Shown: piece by piece, positions 1-11,493 of the stretch
How positions within the stretch are numbered: the stretch's first letter is position 1
How the letters are laid out: every line of letters starts with the position of its first letter
From: Ichthyophonus hoferi
Lineage: Eukaryota; Opisthokonta; Ichthyosporea; Ichthyophonida; Ichthyophonidae
Direction of reading: 5' to 3'
NCBI GenBank assembly: GCA_002751075.1
Contig: NAOQ01000212.1
Coordinates: 1 to 64,000 of the forward strand
Length of the DNA: 64,000 bases
Position numbers and translations under genes: made by a program
The notes under the pieces: generated by a model
Told to the model about the DNA's origin: nothing
What the model saw: only the letters and a program-made list of their open reading frames with translations
The model's database searches: none

Positions 1-1267
1 GCCGCCTTGATGCGCTTGATATAGTAAAGTTCATACGTGGGATGTAATAACCAGGATAGTCATAACAAATTTCGGACATTTATTAACACTTGTAATAGAT
101 AATCTAGATAGGTAAGAAAGGTAAGAGTTATTAACGATGACATAAAAAACCCAGATAAAATATATTAGAGATACGCAGCGGTTAATTGTGTCAATGGTAG
201 AAGATATAAATATAATATAGAATGACCAAGGCCACCAATTCAATGGAGCCTTGGAAGGAAGGTCCCAGTCCTTGTAGAAGGGGAGAGATGGAGATATGAC
301 GGATTTAAGAGGCAGCTGGTTTGTGTAAGTAATAATCGAGTTGTACTAGTAATTTATTCAAATTAATCTAAGAAAACGAGTATGTTCATCTCAATCGGGA
401 ATTGCTTGTGAACCTTTCAAGGGGCAATGATGCTTTTATAAAAAATGAGCTCGCTGAAATTTGAGTAACAAACTTTTGATTACAAATGGTAGACTAGTCA
501 GTACCTTTTAGTAATAAAAATATGTTTGGAACTGGGTTATAATGATCAAACTTACTCCTTATATATACATAGCCATATACCTAGATGTTTTTCCCGGAAT
601 AACCCTAGTGAGCCTTTTCATCAGTTATATCCTTGAGTGAATACAAAGTGACTTATTTAACACTTATTTATTAGCTTTTATAGGAAGTCAGCATAGGTAA
701 GTAAAAAAAGGCGAGATGCTTAAACATACATATAACTAATTCAAATATTATAATTAAAATTTAGTTACAGAAAACCATTAGTATACGGACACTTAAACAA
801 TTAACTAGTAGAACCATATAAGAATTAAGCAACAAATAAAATAAAAATAAAATATAACAGCCTTTGGTATGCGGACGCCCATGTAGGTGACGTATACATG
901 TTTTACAGCTGTGTTAGTCTTGCATCCCATATCCCGTAGGAAACCGTTCTCGCCATCTTCACCATAAGGCAACAGACAAACTAGTATTAGAAATGCGTGT
1001 CGTTTTGTGAGAACGAAAAGTAATCAGTTGGCCGCCAAAAGTATATCGGCATTTTTTCCGCCGGCGTTTGTGGGTTCTTTGGCTAATATTTTTCAACCTG
1101 ATAAATTGATTAATTGTCAAAATAAATCAGCAAGTAGTTACACCAATGAGGTGGCCGATTAAAGAGCCATTCTTTATCTAGTATCTATATATAGTGCCAA
1201 TGGACTAATCTAATCTCAATGATTTTAAAACGCCCAATTCTATGAAGGCTTCGGTAAATATATTTGA
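1..1267. other. Intergenic, AT-rich, with unassigned coding-like segments
   Basis: No gene can be called. On the minus strand 1105-850 contains two short open stretches with protein-like composition in different frames (EKMPIYFWRPTDYF and YGEDGENGFLRDMG); see findings. Confidence 0.4.
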
Positions 1268-1375
1268 AATATCTTATTAGATGACGGTATTTGATTAACT
1301 AAAGTAAGACCGATTATTGCACCACCGTTTTTCATCAGGAGTTTGGTCAAACTATGTGTTCATTCGCAGTGACGA
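1268..1375 (+). repeat. Dispersed repeat family E, copy 1
   Basis: About 105 bases sharing TTATTAGATGAC, TAAGACCGATTATTGCACCAC, TCAGGAGTTTGG and TATGTGTTCATTCGC with 3062-3175, and more distantly with 51990-52125. It lies just beyond the copia fossil. Confidence 0.75.
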
Positions 1376-1488
1376 GCTTATGGCCCTCTCCCATTGGCTG
1401 AGGCGTTAGAGAAAGCCAAAAGAAAAAGAAAACAATTAACTCAGCGATATATCACGTTTCCGCGGACGCGGTCCAAGCTATTTTTCGC

Positions 1489-1773
1489 CTATGGTTGTGT
1501 TTCTAGGTGCATGAATTTTTTCACTGTTTGGAATGATCCAGGCCTAAATGACTTGGCCAGGCCGTCAGCAACCTGATTCACAGATGAGACGCTCCTGACT
1601 TCAACCTGATTGTTGCTTATTGTTTTTCTAATGTAATTGAACTGAACGGCGATGTGGCGTGTGTTCTTGGAAACACACATCATGCTGCATAATTTTACGG
1701 CGCTTGTGTTGTCTGCATACAATGATACTCTTCCAGTGTCAAAACCTAGTCTATCTAAAGATGCTGCAATCAC
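1489..1773 (-). mobile_element. Fossil Ty1/copia retrotransposon fragment (RNase H end of pol)
   Basis: The minus-strand reading resembles the C-terminal RNase H region of copia polyproteins: an LYADNTSAVKL block, a KHI-like RHIAVQFNYIR block and QVADGLAKS near the end. Only this end of pol is seen; no capsid, integrase or reverse-transcriptase region was recognised next to it. It is a broken, truncated relic of uncertain but probably considerable age. Confidence 0.75.
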
Positions 1774-2017
1774 ATTAGCAGGGCGTTGAGTTTCTGCTTA
1801 TCCTGAAGGGCCAGAGTCTCATTGTCCAGTGTATAGCAGAGTAGAGCAGTAAAAACATGTTGGGCCCATAACCCTAGAGTAATCTGTGGTAGTTTTAGTG
1901 ACTTGTTTACAGGTTTCGGGGTTGCCAATCAGGTGTAGTATAATAGGGATACTTATAGTTATTTTATATAAAGCTTTTTAACTATACTTAGCATTATAGT
2001 AAAGTAGTAAATTAATG

Positions 2018-2083
2018 TAATTGTACAGCAGTATAATTGTATAATTGTATAATAGTATAATAGTATAATAGCATAGTAATATA
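2018..2083. repeat. AT-rich minisatellite (TATAATWGTA)n
   Basis: Successive TATAATTGTATAATTG and TATAATAGTATAATAG units. Confidence 0.7.
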
Positions 2084-2468
2084 ACAATATAGATGTGATT
2101 GGCATTATAATAAAATTGTTCAATCGGATTATTTAAATAAAATAATACATATGCTATATACAATAAATATAGTCACTTTATTATTATATAATACACCTAA
2201 TTGGAGTCCCCAATCTTGTGGAAAAATCATTAGTAACCAATCATGGTTTACTCTAAAAACCAACCAGGATACATAAATGACAACGAGTGTTGTGTGCTTG
2301 TAGTGAGTAATATTCAAGCTAGCCGGGTCATGCATAATATGAGTGATATTCAAATCAAAGGTCAGAATAATATGCTATTTACAAATATCATCATGTTTTC
2401 CTCTATTTGGGATTCTGTTTTATTAATGCAGCACAAACAGTGCAATCAGGTCAGTTAATGTACATAAA

Positions 2469-2515
2469 TATATATTATATTATATTATATTATATTATAT
2501 TATATTATATTATAA
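2469..2515. repeat. (TATAT)n pentanucleotide microsatellite
   Basis: Nine or so tandem TATAT units directly before the 12-bp minisatellite. Confidence 0.9.
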
Positions 2516-2517
2516 AT

Positions 2518-2675
2518 CCTGCCTGTTATCTTACCTACTATCTTGCCTACTATCTTGCCTACCATCTTGCCTACAATCCTACCTATATTCTACCTACTAT
2601 CCCATCTACTATCCCACCTTCTATCCTGCCTACTACCACACTCATTATCCTGCCCATTATCCTACTTACAATTCG
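2518..2675. repeat. 12-bp minisatellite, about 13 units
   Basis: The unit is close to GCCTACTATCTT, drifting to CCCATCTACTAT-type units along the array. The period of 12 keeps a reading frame open, so an apparent Leu/Pro/Tyr repeat protein is an artefact of the repeat. Confidence 0.85.
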
Positions 2676-2890
2676 GCCCCGCTTCGTACGTATAATAAAT
2701 GAGTTTCAAATATTGGGATGTTCACAATCTTTCAAATAAACGTTACCAAGTATAGTTAATGATCCTTATAATGAAGAAAAAAAAACATACGAGTGTCTAT
2801 AGTCTATATATGATACTTACCAGCAATAAAAATATTATTTGGTTACAAGTAATAAATTCCTAGCAGTGACCTTATCATAGAATATAAATT

Positions 2891-3061
2891 GATCTGCCGA
2901 TACATGGTATGCAGTATGTGAACACTTATGTCAATAAGGAAATTGGTTAATTTGTCATCTCAATATTTGAATACTATTGTGTCCTCATTTGAGATGGCAA
3001 ATTAAACAATTTCCTTATTGACATAAGTGTTCACATACTGCATACCATGTATCTGCAAATC
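2891..3061. repeat. Long near-perfect inverted repeat (hairpin or MITE-like)
   Basis: Left arm 2891-2963 and right arm 2989-3061, 73 nt each, differ at only about 4 positions when reverse-complemented; the loop is 25 nt. The core includes ACATGGTATGCAGTATGTG on the left and its complement on the right. Confidence 0.92.
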
Positions 3062-3175
3062 GATTTACTTATTAGATGACAGTATTTGATTACTAAAATA
3101 AGACCGATTATTGCACCACAGTTTTTTATCAGGAGTTTGGCCAAACTATGTGTTCATTCGCCGTTAACGCTCTTG
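3062..3175 (+). repeat. Dispersed repeat family E, copy 2
   Basis: Same orientation as copy 1 and closely similar. It abuts the right arm of the long hairpin at 2891-3061. Confidence 0.75.
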
Positions 3176-4204
3176 CAACAAAAAGGGTATGTAAAAGGGT
3201 TTATAATGAAAATCATTGCTTTTATCCAAGCTAAAAATTGAGTTGTATTGACTTGATATTAGACTCATTTCAGATAGTTCCTTCTTGCATAGCAATATTA
3301 TAGCTATAAAATAGTACATAGTGATGGATGCAAGTATTATAGATTAGCTATTGATCAAGATCATATTTGATCAACTATGACCTTGATCAATGAAATATTC
3401 TCGCCATTATCTTCTCAATTACAAGGGGACAAATTCAAACCGTCACATTTGTTCAATAAATTATATCAGTGAACCAGTAGCTCTATAGAGTATTATATAA
3501 TTACTATTATTCACTATTAATAAAATAAATTAAGTGCAAGTAGCCAAATTAGGTACCAATTAGAACGCAACTAATTAGGAATCATTATATATGGCCAATT
3601 ATGGAAATTGTTATGAAACTAATTAGATAATAATAAATATGATTAACCAGTGAAATGCATATGTCAATTTTATGAAACTGTGTATACAAACCAAATAGGC
3701 AAAATAAAGTTTATATTTAGTTCCTTGAAAATTATTCAAAATATTTTTTAAGTTAGTTAGATGTTCACTTACGCAAACTATAGATCTACAGTAACTTTAC
3801 TATTAATACAAAGTAACCACAGCTATCTTTAGTCTCATCTTTTTAGCATTTGTATTTTGACACATAATACACAGATTGCTTTAAGATTATAACAATATGC
3901 AAGTATCTCATCTTTATGTCTATGAGACTCGGTTCCAATTGAAAATTCACCGCACGTCACTTATAATTACACCTAGATAATGAAGAAAATAGCACGGCAT
4001 TAACTTTAAGCAAAAATTAATATTGGGCATCTATCCAAAGCATTGTCCAATTCATAATGGGCATTGGTTGCCACAAATTAGATTATTCTTTTGGTTGGCA
4101 GTGAAGAAAATATTTTTCATAAAACCCAAAATACACCAATTTAGCAACACACTCTTTGCTCCTGCTTTGCTTACCAACATGATGCTAACTACACATGTCG
4201 TGTC
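3176..4204. other. Intergenic spacer, nothing recognised
   Basis: AT-rich sequence between the family E and family A repeats. No conserved exon, tRNA or structured element seen. Confidence 0.5.
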
Positions 4205-4475
4205 CAATATAGCTACATATACAACATTAGCAAAATTATCATAGTTATAATTATCTAATTAATTAATCTTGTGTTCTTATGTATTCTATATATAAAACGC
4301 TATATTTTAAAAGTATAAAAAGGCTCTGTCTCAGACAGATTGTAGATACTTGATCTTGTAATTATAATGAATAAAGGCTATACATGTTTTATTCTAAATT
4401 CTCAAGTTGCAGTAGTCGACTGCTACCATTAACTTAGATAAGATAATTACTACATAAGTTGAAATCAATTGTATA
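4205..4475 (+). repeat. Dispersed TATA/AATAAA repeat (family A), full-length-like copy
   Basis: Order of conserved blocks: AGCTACATATACAAC, TATAATTATCTAATTAATTAAT, AAGTATAAAAAGGCTCTGTC (TATA box), AATAAAGGCTATAC (polyadenylation signal), GCAGTAGTCGACTGCTACC-like block, GATAATTACTACATA. TATA box plus poly(A) signal in about 270 bases suggests a solo-LTR-type relic; family unassigned, old. Confidence 0.6.
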
Positions 4476-4979
4476 TACTGTAATGTACCCTTATCATCCT
4501 TTATAGATAATTATAGAATACACTCATGGCTAATTAATAAGTACTAGTCCTGGAGCAACAATGTGCAAACGTTGTGATTTCCTATTTATTGATCTATAGT
4601 CGGTGGCAACTTTATTTATTTTATAGCATTACAGGCACGGTGATAATTATAAATCTTAATACAGAAGAGGTAAATCATAAAAGGGTTACCCACCAGTACT
4701 GTACTAGTTGTTGTTCATGCAAGAACAATTACGTTATTTTCCTTCCTTTTCAAATGTATAAACCAATCAATATAATGTAAGGAGCACTACAGCTATCTTA
4801 CAACCTTTTTTAAATGGAAAGTGAATATGAAAAGTGTTTTACAGGTAATGTTTTATCATCAAGTGAAAAAGTGTTAAAAGCTTGCTAACTCTAAATGAAC
4901 AAACACGTAATTAAAATGGTTTGTCGATATATAGTTTGCAAGTACTTACATTAATGAAGTAGCTAATTAGCCACGCAAA

Positions 4980-5755
4980 TAAGGACACAGTAGTATAAGC
5001 TTATTGAGATAAGATCAGACATTCCTGGTGGGTCTCTGTGATATTTTATGAATTTCATTAGCCAATAAGAATATGTATGAATGGTCCATTTAGGTTATTA
5101 AATTCAACTATGCGGGTGTCAATCAAAAATTAACACCCGCAGTAAAACAAAAAACAAAAACCAACAATGAAGGACCTGCTCATACATATGTAGTATCACA
5201 TGCAGAATATGAAGGCACTTATAATACCCGAAACTTTGTATTTAATTATTGAACTAAACAGTATCGTAATATATATGTATGTAATAATCACATTATTATT
5301 GTAATGTCTAGTTCATCATTGGCACTCGTATATAATAATCAGTGTTCCAATCTTTCCGTTCGTTCAGAAGTCAGAGAACTGTCTACTAACACCAAATAGT
5401 GACAATAGTTATTATTTATATTGTAATATAGCACCCCTTACTGATCAGTATCATTGCGCAGTTTCCACATTAGTACCTAAATGAATCAAAACATTGATTC
5501 TCTCTGAATTAGAACAAAGATATAATTGCTCCAGCCAGTTACCTAGGGAGTCGGTATATGCGCCTTTTATAGAACCTCTACCACAACAACTGAGCCTTAA
5601 GGATAGTTCAGATCAAGTGGTTATTACAACCACTGGCTCAGAAAAACGAACTACTATACAATATTTATTTGGAGATTCTGAAGCCTGTGGGCAAGTCACT
5701 AGAACTTCCACGGATTCTTATAAAAAGGAAATTGAAAAAATCTGATAATCCAATT
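4980..5755 (+). repeat. Dispersed repeat family C, longer copy with an 83-codon open frame
   Basis: Matches 39985-40440 at GATCAGRCATTYCTRGTGGG, TCTCTGT, AGCCARTAAGAATAT and a CGGGTG block, and again at the 3' end (GGRCAAGTCRCTAGAACT). The frame at 5494-5745 gives an uncharacterised acidic peptide (RTTIQYLFGDSEACGQ). No domain recognised; possibly a relic of a mobile element. Confidence 0.55.
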
Positions 5756-6127
5756 AAATATCATGTTGGTCTGTTATGGTGCTCATTTACTGTACTGCCT
5801 TATTAAAAACAAAAATTATATATATGTATGTATGTATATGCCAGTTGATCATGTAAAGATTAGAGTAATTTATATATATATACTGTAAATGTCATAAATA
5901 TGAAAAAGTGTATGGTAGTCACTCCAAATATAATACTATTTTCTTATAATATAATACCTTAATTATACTTTGTTAGACCAAATACCCAGAATAATTTGTT
6001 TCATACTTATTTACAAGATATATGCTACTCTGATGTATTATCTCTTTTAAAAACTAAAATTTGGTTACATTGATACTATGCAAGAGTATATATAAGAATT
6101 TAATAAACATCATAGATTACAATTATA

Positions 6128-6133
6128 TTTTAT
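6128..6133 (-). promoter_or_regulatory. Possible polyadenylation signal of MRPL18
   Basis: AATAAA on the minus strand about 100 bases past the MRPL18 stop. It is the first match downstream; in such AT-rich DNA the hexamer is common, so the assignment is tentative. Confidence 0.35.
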
Positions 6134-6233
6134 TACTATTAACATAATTTTAACTTAATTTGATCCTCTTGATTTATGTATACATATATTCAAGATTCCA
6201 TATAAAATTACGCAAATCAAGACCATCCTCTAT

Positions 6234-9200
6234 CTATATGGTACGTTCCATGTCAACGGTTTCAACCGTCATTTTACCCTCCATAGCAACACCACCCTTT
6301 TGAAGTGCCAAATGAAATGCCTTTACTTTGCCTGCATGGGTTATGCGTGAAACAATTATTAGATTATATTTAACTCTACATAACCACTACAGATGAGGAG
6401 ATGTATTTTATGTCGAAGATAATTAAGATACACAATACAAGTGAAATATAGTTATAGTATAGGATAATTAACAATCTAATTATTAACTAATCTATATATA
6501 ATATGCTATATTCAAAAAGTGTAAAAATATTTATCTGTGATAAGAATCACCTCTTGTTTTCTTTGCAGTTATACTGAGTAATATTCTTTTGCCTTTGTTT
6601 AATTTTCTGCTAGATTTACGGCTCCCATAGATAATGCAAAAGATTATAACTACAACACAGTAAAATAATAACTATAGCATAGTAAGATCATAACTGCTGC
6701 ACAGTAAGATAATAACTACAAAACAGTAAGGGGATAACTACATAGATTAAAATTAACAACTACTACACCTACCATTTACTATATCACACATGTGAAAGGA
6801 CAAAGCATAAATATAAGAAACCTACACCCACATAATCTTCATTAATAAATAGTATAATAACCAATCTTGCTCTTTTCAAAGTATATATATAGAATAAGGG
6901 TGGAGTTGTGACAATGGAGAGAGAAAAAAGGATATTAGTGAAGTATAGATAGAGGTATGAAAAATAAAAATAGGGCAAGTATGTATATATGCAAATACTG
7001 TCACATATGGCTATATATACAACATAAGCAAAGTAAATGTAGTTATAGTTATCCAATTAATTAATACTGGATTCTGAAGAATTCTATATATAAAAATAAT
7101 ACATTTAAGAAGTATAAAAAGGTTCTGTCTAAGACAAACTAGAGACTCTTGATTCTGTAGTGACAATGGAAATGGGGTATACAGTTTTTATCTTAAATTC
7201 TCTGCTTGAAATAGCTGACTGCCACACTGAGTATAGGTGATAATTACTACGCAGACTGAAATCAACAGTAGTAACTACACCACAGTGAAATATTTACTAC
7301 AGTACCGGAAAATAATAATTACGAGATAATGTTGATGATTACAACACTATGCAGGCTGCAATTGGTACATACCACGATAGCTCCTATCTTGCTTGTCAAA
7401 GTATACACTTCGTATTCCCATATCTAGACATCTTTTAGCAAGTATGTATCCTAGATTCTTTGCCGCCGATACCTGAAGCGGTTTCAGTATTATGTTATTA
7501 TTGGGCAATTAAAACCCTTTAAAAAGTGAAAAATACATGTGTATAGGTAGATAGAAGCAAATAATATACATACAATCTAGTTACCTACATGTTATTTATT
7601 TATTTTTATAAAGAATGCTTTAGCGTAAAAGTGCCAATTAGGCAACGTATTAAAACATTAAGATGATGGAAAGTAGGGATTATGACAAGAAAAATAAAAA
7701 TAAATTATTATGTGAAGTATTATTAAACAATAAAACACTATATATGACCTGGCACTAGTTGCACACATTGCTGGTGGTATGTAAACCAATCAATCAATAC
7801 GCCAAATGTAAAATGATTCCTTTCACACGGTTTAATATTTAGACAGTCTATTCATCTTTTAAATATAATAAAAGACGCACGGCATAGTGGTTAACAACCC
7901 GTTCGATATATATGTGTACAGTAAGTTCACAATATATGCTATAGGTATTAATTAGCCTACTGACCCAGTATAATTAACCCATTAATTAATTAATCAAAAA
8001 TGGGAATAAATAAAAGCCATACCCAAAGAGCAAAGGAGACAAATAAAAAATGAAATGCATGACTTTAAAAAACTAAGTATTAAAAAAAGAAAAAAAAGGA
8101 AATGTTTAAGTTACTGTGCTTGAATAAATCATTGGCACTTACATTGTTAGTGCCATAAAGATACTTTCGAATACTATCTTCCTTAGTGTCTGCCTGTACT
8201 AAGGCTATAACCTGCGGAGGGATGGAGATCATAGCGTATGTGTTCCTGCCCGTACATCTTAAGGTAGCTCCTGTATATGTTTTAGAGATGTGTTTATTTG
8301 AACAAATATATATACGTGTGTTTAACGCGTGTAATGGAAATATGGGGTTCAATATGTCAAATATAACTACATGTGTAGCATAGGAAAAATAACTATAGCT
8401 ATAATTATCTAATTAATTAATGCTATTAGCTAATAATTATAATCACTGAATTAAGCAATGGCTAGTTTGAAAGTTAGTCCACATATGGTATACTATACTT
8501 TGTAGTATAACAGATCTCAATCGGTAGTAGGACCAACACATTATGTTAAATATAGTTACTTATTCAGTATAGGCAAAGTAATTCTAGCTATATTTAGTTA
8601 ATTAATTAATGATAGGTTCTAAAATTTTATATATAAAATTCCATATTTAGAAAATATAAAAAATGGTTCGGCCTAAAACAGATTGGAGTCTCTTGATTGT
8701 AGTGATACCGAATAAAGGCTATATAGTTTTCTTAAATTCTCTTTTTGAAAGTCGGCTGTCACCCTAAACATGGACGAGATAATTACTACATAGGCTGAAA
8801 TCGACATAATATATAGTTTTAATGGGTTTATACCCATATATAAAATATACCTTTGTTTTATAATATTCAAACTAGATAAAAAATAGAAAGGAATGACAAC
8901 AAATCAGTAAACAAACAAAAGACCTTCGGTCCATAGCATAAACTCTACCCATACAGTAATTATGTCTTTAACATGTATATTTAAGTAAAACTAGTGCAAT
9001 TCCTCAGGTGAAAAATAAAGTGTGCCAATAATAATACCCATCTAACTGTAGTCTTATCTAATTTTTTTGTGTTTTTAGAACTGTATTATCATAGGTAGCA
9101 CCCCAGTTAACCCCTACTTTCCCCCTTGGTGGCCATTAATTTGTTTTTAGCGGAATTGTGTGTAAAACGAATAACCCTATCACGATTTATATTATAGCAA

Positions 9201-10323
9201 AGAAATGCAGAGAAATATGTCAAGTTGTAACATATTATTATTTCTATTTAGCAGATATATGCAAGTTGCAGAGTTCACCCAATGAAAATCAAAAGATATA
9301 AATACTCACTATAAAAACAACCGTGCCATGGGCGCATGGTCTTTAATAGCTCAGCATTTCGCGGATTTCTATTGTGCATTATTTTAACCCGAGCTTCTGA
9401 GTGATTACTAGGTAAGCCCTATAAGGCAATTGATTTTTGATCTCCCTTATACTCAACTTGCATTTACATGTACCCGTACTATTACAGAAGTATAGCTATC
9501 CCTCAATTATATATATGCTTTATACACATCTACCATCTATTTCTCTTTCTAATAAATACTTACTTCAACTTTTCCTTTAGTATAATATGCACAAACACAT
9601 ATAATTATATAAACATTTCCAATTCCAGTTACGTGGTTACATGCCATCATGAATAATAATAATAATATATTAGACACCAAACCATGCATTATGATTAATT
9701 TGTATTATCTTTTTCATCTTTAAATAATTGTCATTGTTGTTGTCATGTATTCTCTCTAGATATCTATGGAATTTTGCGTAAAAAAAATTAATATTAGCTA
9801 GGCTGAGGATAAAGTAAGATATATGTGTATGCAAAGGAGAGACAGAGATAAATATAGTAAAAGAAAGAGACATAGAAAAGTAAATAAATACAAAACGCAA
9901 GACGCAAAAAAAGAGAGAGTGAAAGATAGCGAAAGAGAGAGGTGGGAGGGGGAAGATAGTAATATATGATAGAAGTAAATAAAACTAGCAAGGAGGGGAA
10001 TAGGTAAAGAAGGCGCTGTATAAAGATACTTAAGAATCTCCGTGATACAGCTGATATATATGGGCATCTATCCACACCAGAAAAGTACTATTTTATGTTA
10101 AAAAATACATAAATATGCAAAATTTACACACACTAAACACGCATTATACTAGTACAATATACAAGCAAAAGAATAACAAAAGCATGATGGCTTGCTTACT
10201 TTTTTTTTCCGGGGTTGTTACTGCAACCTTTTCACTATATGCTCTCTTTCCTACTGTGCTACAAGGAAAGATTGCAAGACTTGACAACAATTGATGTGTG
10301 TGGAACCCTCGTTGTAAAAACAT
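6234..10323 (-). CDS. MRPL18: Mitochondrial large ribosomal subunit protein uL18m (MRPL18), complete, 5 exons
   Basis: Exons on the minus strand: 10323-10200, 9396-9310, 8270-8143, 7472-7373, 6331-6234 (TAG stop). Together they make 537 nt, 178 residues, close to the roughly 180 of human MRPL18. Introns are GT..AG and phases run 1,1,0,1 without a break. The first exon starts MFLQRGFHTHQLLSSLAIF, rich in Arg/Ser/Leu with no acidic residue, as in a mitochondrial import presequence. Exon 2 has the family signature NRNPRNAELL, exon 3 ends SIRKYLYGTNN, and exon 4 reads AAKNLGYILAKRCLDMGI, all matching conserved uL18m blocks. The last exon carries the C-terminal KAFHLALQKGG helix. The family binds 5S rRNA, or its mitochondrial substitute, in the central protuberance; that role is inferred from homology. 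Introns 2 and 4 hold copies of a dispersed repeat. A possible polyadenylation signal (AATAAA, minus) lies at 6133-6128. Confidence 0.93.
6470..6690 (+). repeat. Family A-related subfamily, copy in MRPL18 intron 4
   Basis: Shares with 37490-37670 the series ATCTGTGA, CCTCTTGTTY, ATACTGAGTA, TTCTTTTG and the AATAATTACAACACAG-like end. The first part resembles family A. Confidence 0.45.
7008..7270 (+). repeat. Dispersed TATA/AATAAA repeat (family A), in MRPL18 intron 4
   Basis: Same block order as the copy at 4205, including CAATTAATTAAT, AAGTATAAAAAGGTTCTGTC and the terminal GATAATTACTACGCAG. Antisense to MRPL18. Confidence 0.6.
8360..8425 (+). repeat. Family A repeat, 5' part only, in MRPL18 intron 2
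   Basis: Contains only the AACTATAGCTATAATTATCTAATTAATTAAT block. Confidence 0.5.
8550..8810 (+). repeat. Family A repeat, in MRPL18 intron 2
   Basis: Contains TTAGTTAATTAATTAATG, the TATA-box block, ACAGATTGGAGTCTCTTGATT, GAATAAAGGCTATATAG and GATAATTACTACATAGGCTG in the family order. Confidence 0.6.
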
Positions 10324-11493
10324 TTTTCATACTAAATAATTATTGAGTAAATTAACTCAATAGTTTTACTATATTTATGGCTGTATTATTATTATTATTG
10401 ACCTTGATGAATATGTAGTTGCAGAAAAGGTAGGTATTATCCAAAATTGTAATGTTTCATAAAAAATTTAATAGCGCAAAGAAACAAAGACTAAGAAGTA
10501 AAATGAAGTGTGATAAAAGGTATCAGAGTATAGAGATAAATAGGTGTGAAAAGGTAAAGGCAATTTGTACAAACCCTAGAAGATATATAACATGAAGCCA
10601 AATTGTGTTTGTTTACATTAGACATAATGAGAATATAATCAAGGTGTGCTGTACGGTATTGACATGTAGGCTTGGGAATGGCATTACATAGCATAAGGTG
10701 GCATTAAATTATATTAAAAATATAGTTTAAGCTTTAAGTTATGGTACATTATCTTAGTATATCATATAATAGACTGCATATTTTGTAATATATGTAATAT
10801 ATGATTGGTGAGTTAAATGACTTGGGATATAATTTTGATTTAATTTGATTTGATATCTCACCATATTTACTAATTACCAATTATAACGCGGAATTCATGG
10901 GTTTATTTTTAAGTAATTGATTAATGAGTGGATCAATTAATTTATTATTTTAATGAAAACGAATTAATTATTTAACAAATGAATAAATTAATTACAAAAT
11001 TAAATAGATAATTAGGCATAAGCGATTTATATTTGTTTACTAAATTTAATATTTCGGACTTCCTGTTTTTATTGCATTATTATATTACATTTTGTTACTA
11101 TATTATATATATTACTAGTCTTTTCATTGCATATATTTTTTAATTAAGGCAGGATAGGGAAAATATAAAGGCCTCTTAATAACCCAACGGAGGATGGGTG
11201 TCAAATAGTGCGTCAACCTGCCCTCTCTTTACCTCTTTACTTCTCCTCTACTATCATTACTGTTCATGTTTTCATGATCTCTTCCTTTTCTGTATCTATC
11301 TATATACATAAATATATATATACGCATCTACGGATGATAGACAATAGCCATTGCCTTCATAACACGCTTGAAAAAGATGTATATTCATTAATACACTGAG
11401 AGGTGGAAATAAACATGTATGCATATGAATGCAGTGTCTCCACAGGGTTATTATTCATCCCTTCTATCATCCTTATCCTCATCCTCTTTGCAG
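10324..11493. promoter_or_regulatory. Divergent spacer between MRPL18 and MED20
   Basis: The two genes are transcribed away from each other across about 1.2 kb, so both promoters, and probably the MED20 first exon, lie here. 10700-11160 is extremely AT-rich with many TTAAT repeats. 11165-11250 is more GC-balanced and holds an ATGGGTGTC that could be the MED20 start but does not splice cleanly. Confidence 0.5.

Noticed and set aside
2407-2739. 110-codon frame rich in Leu/Pro/Tyr
   Set aside because: Produced by the 12-bp minisatellite, whose period is a multiple of three; no conserved sequence.
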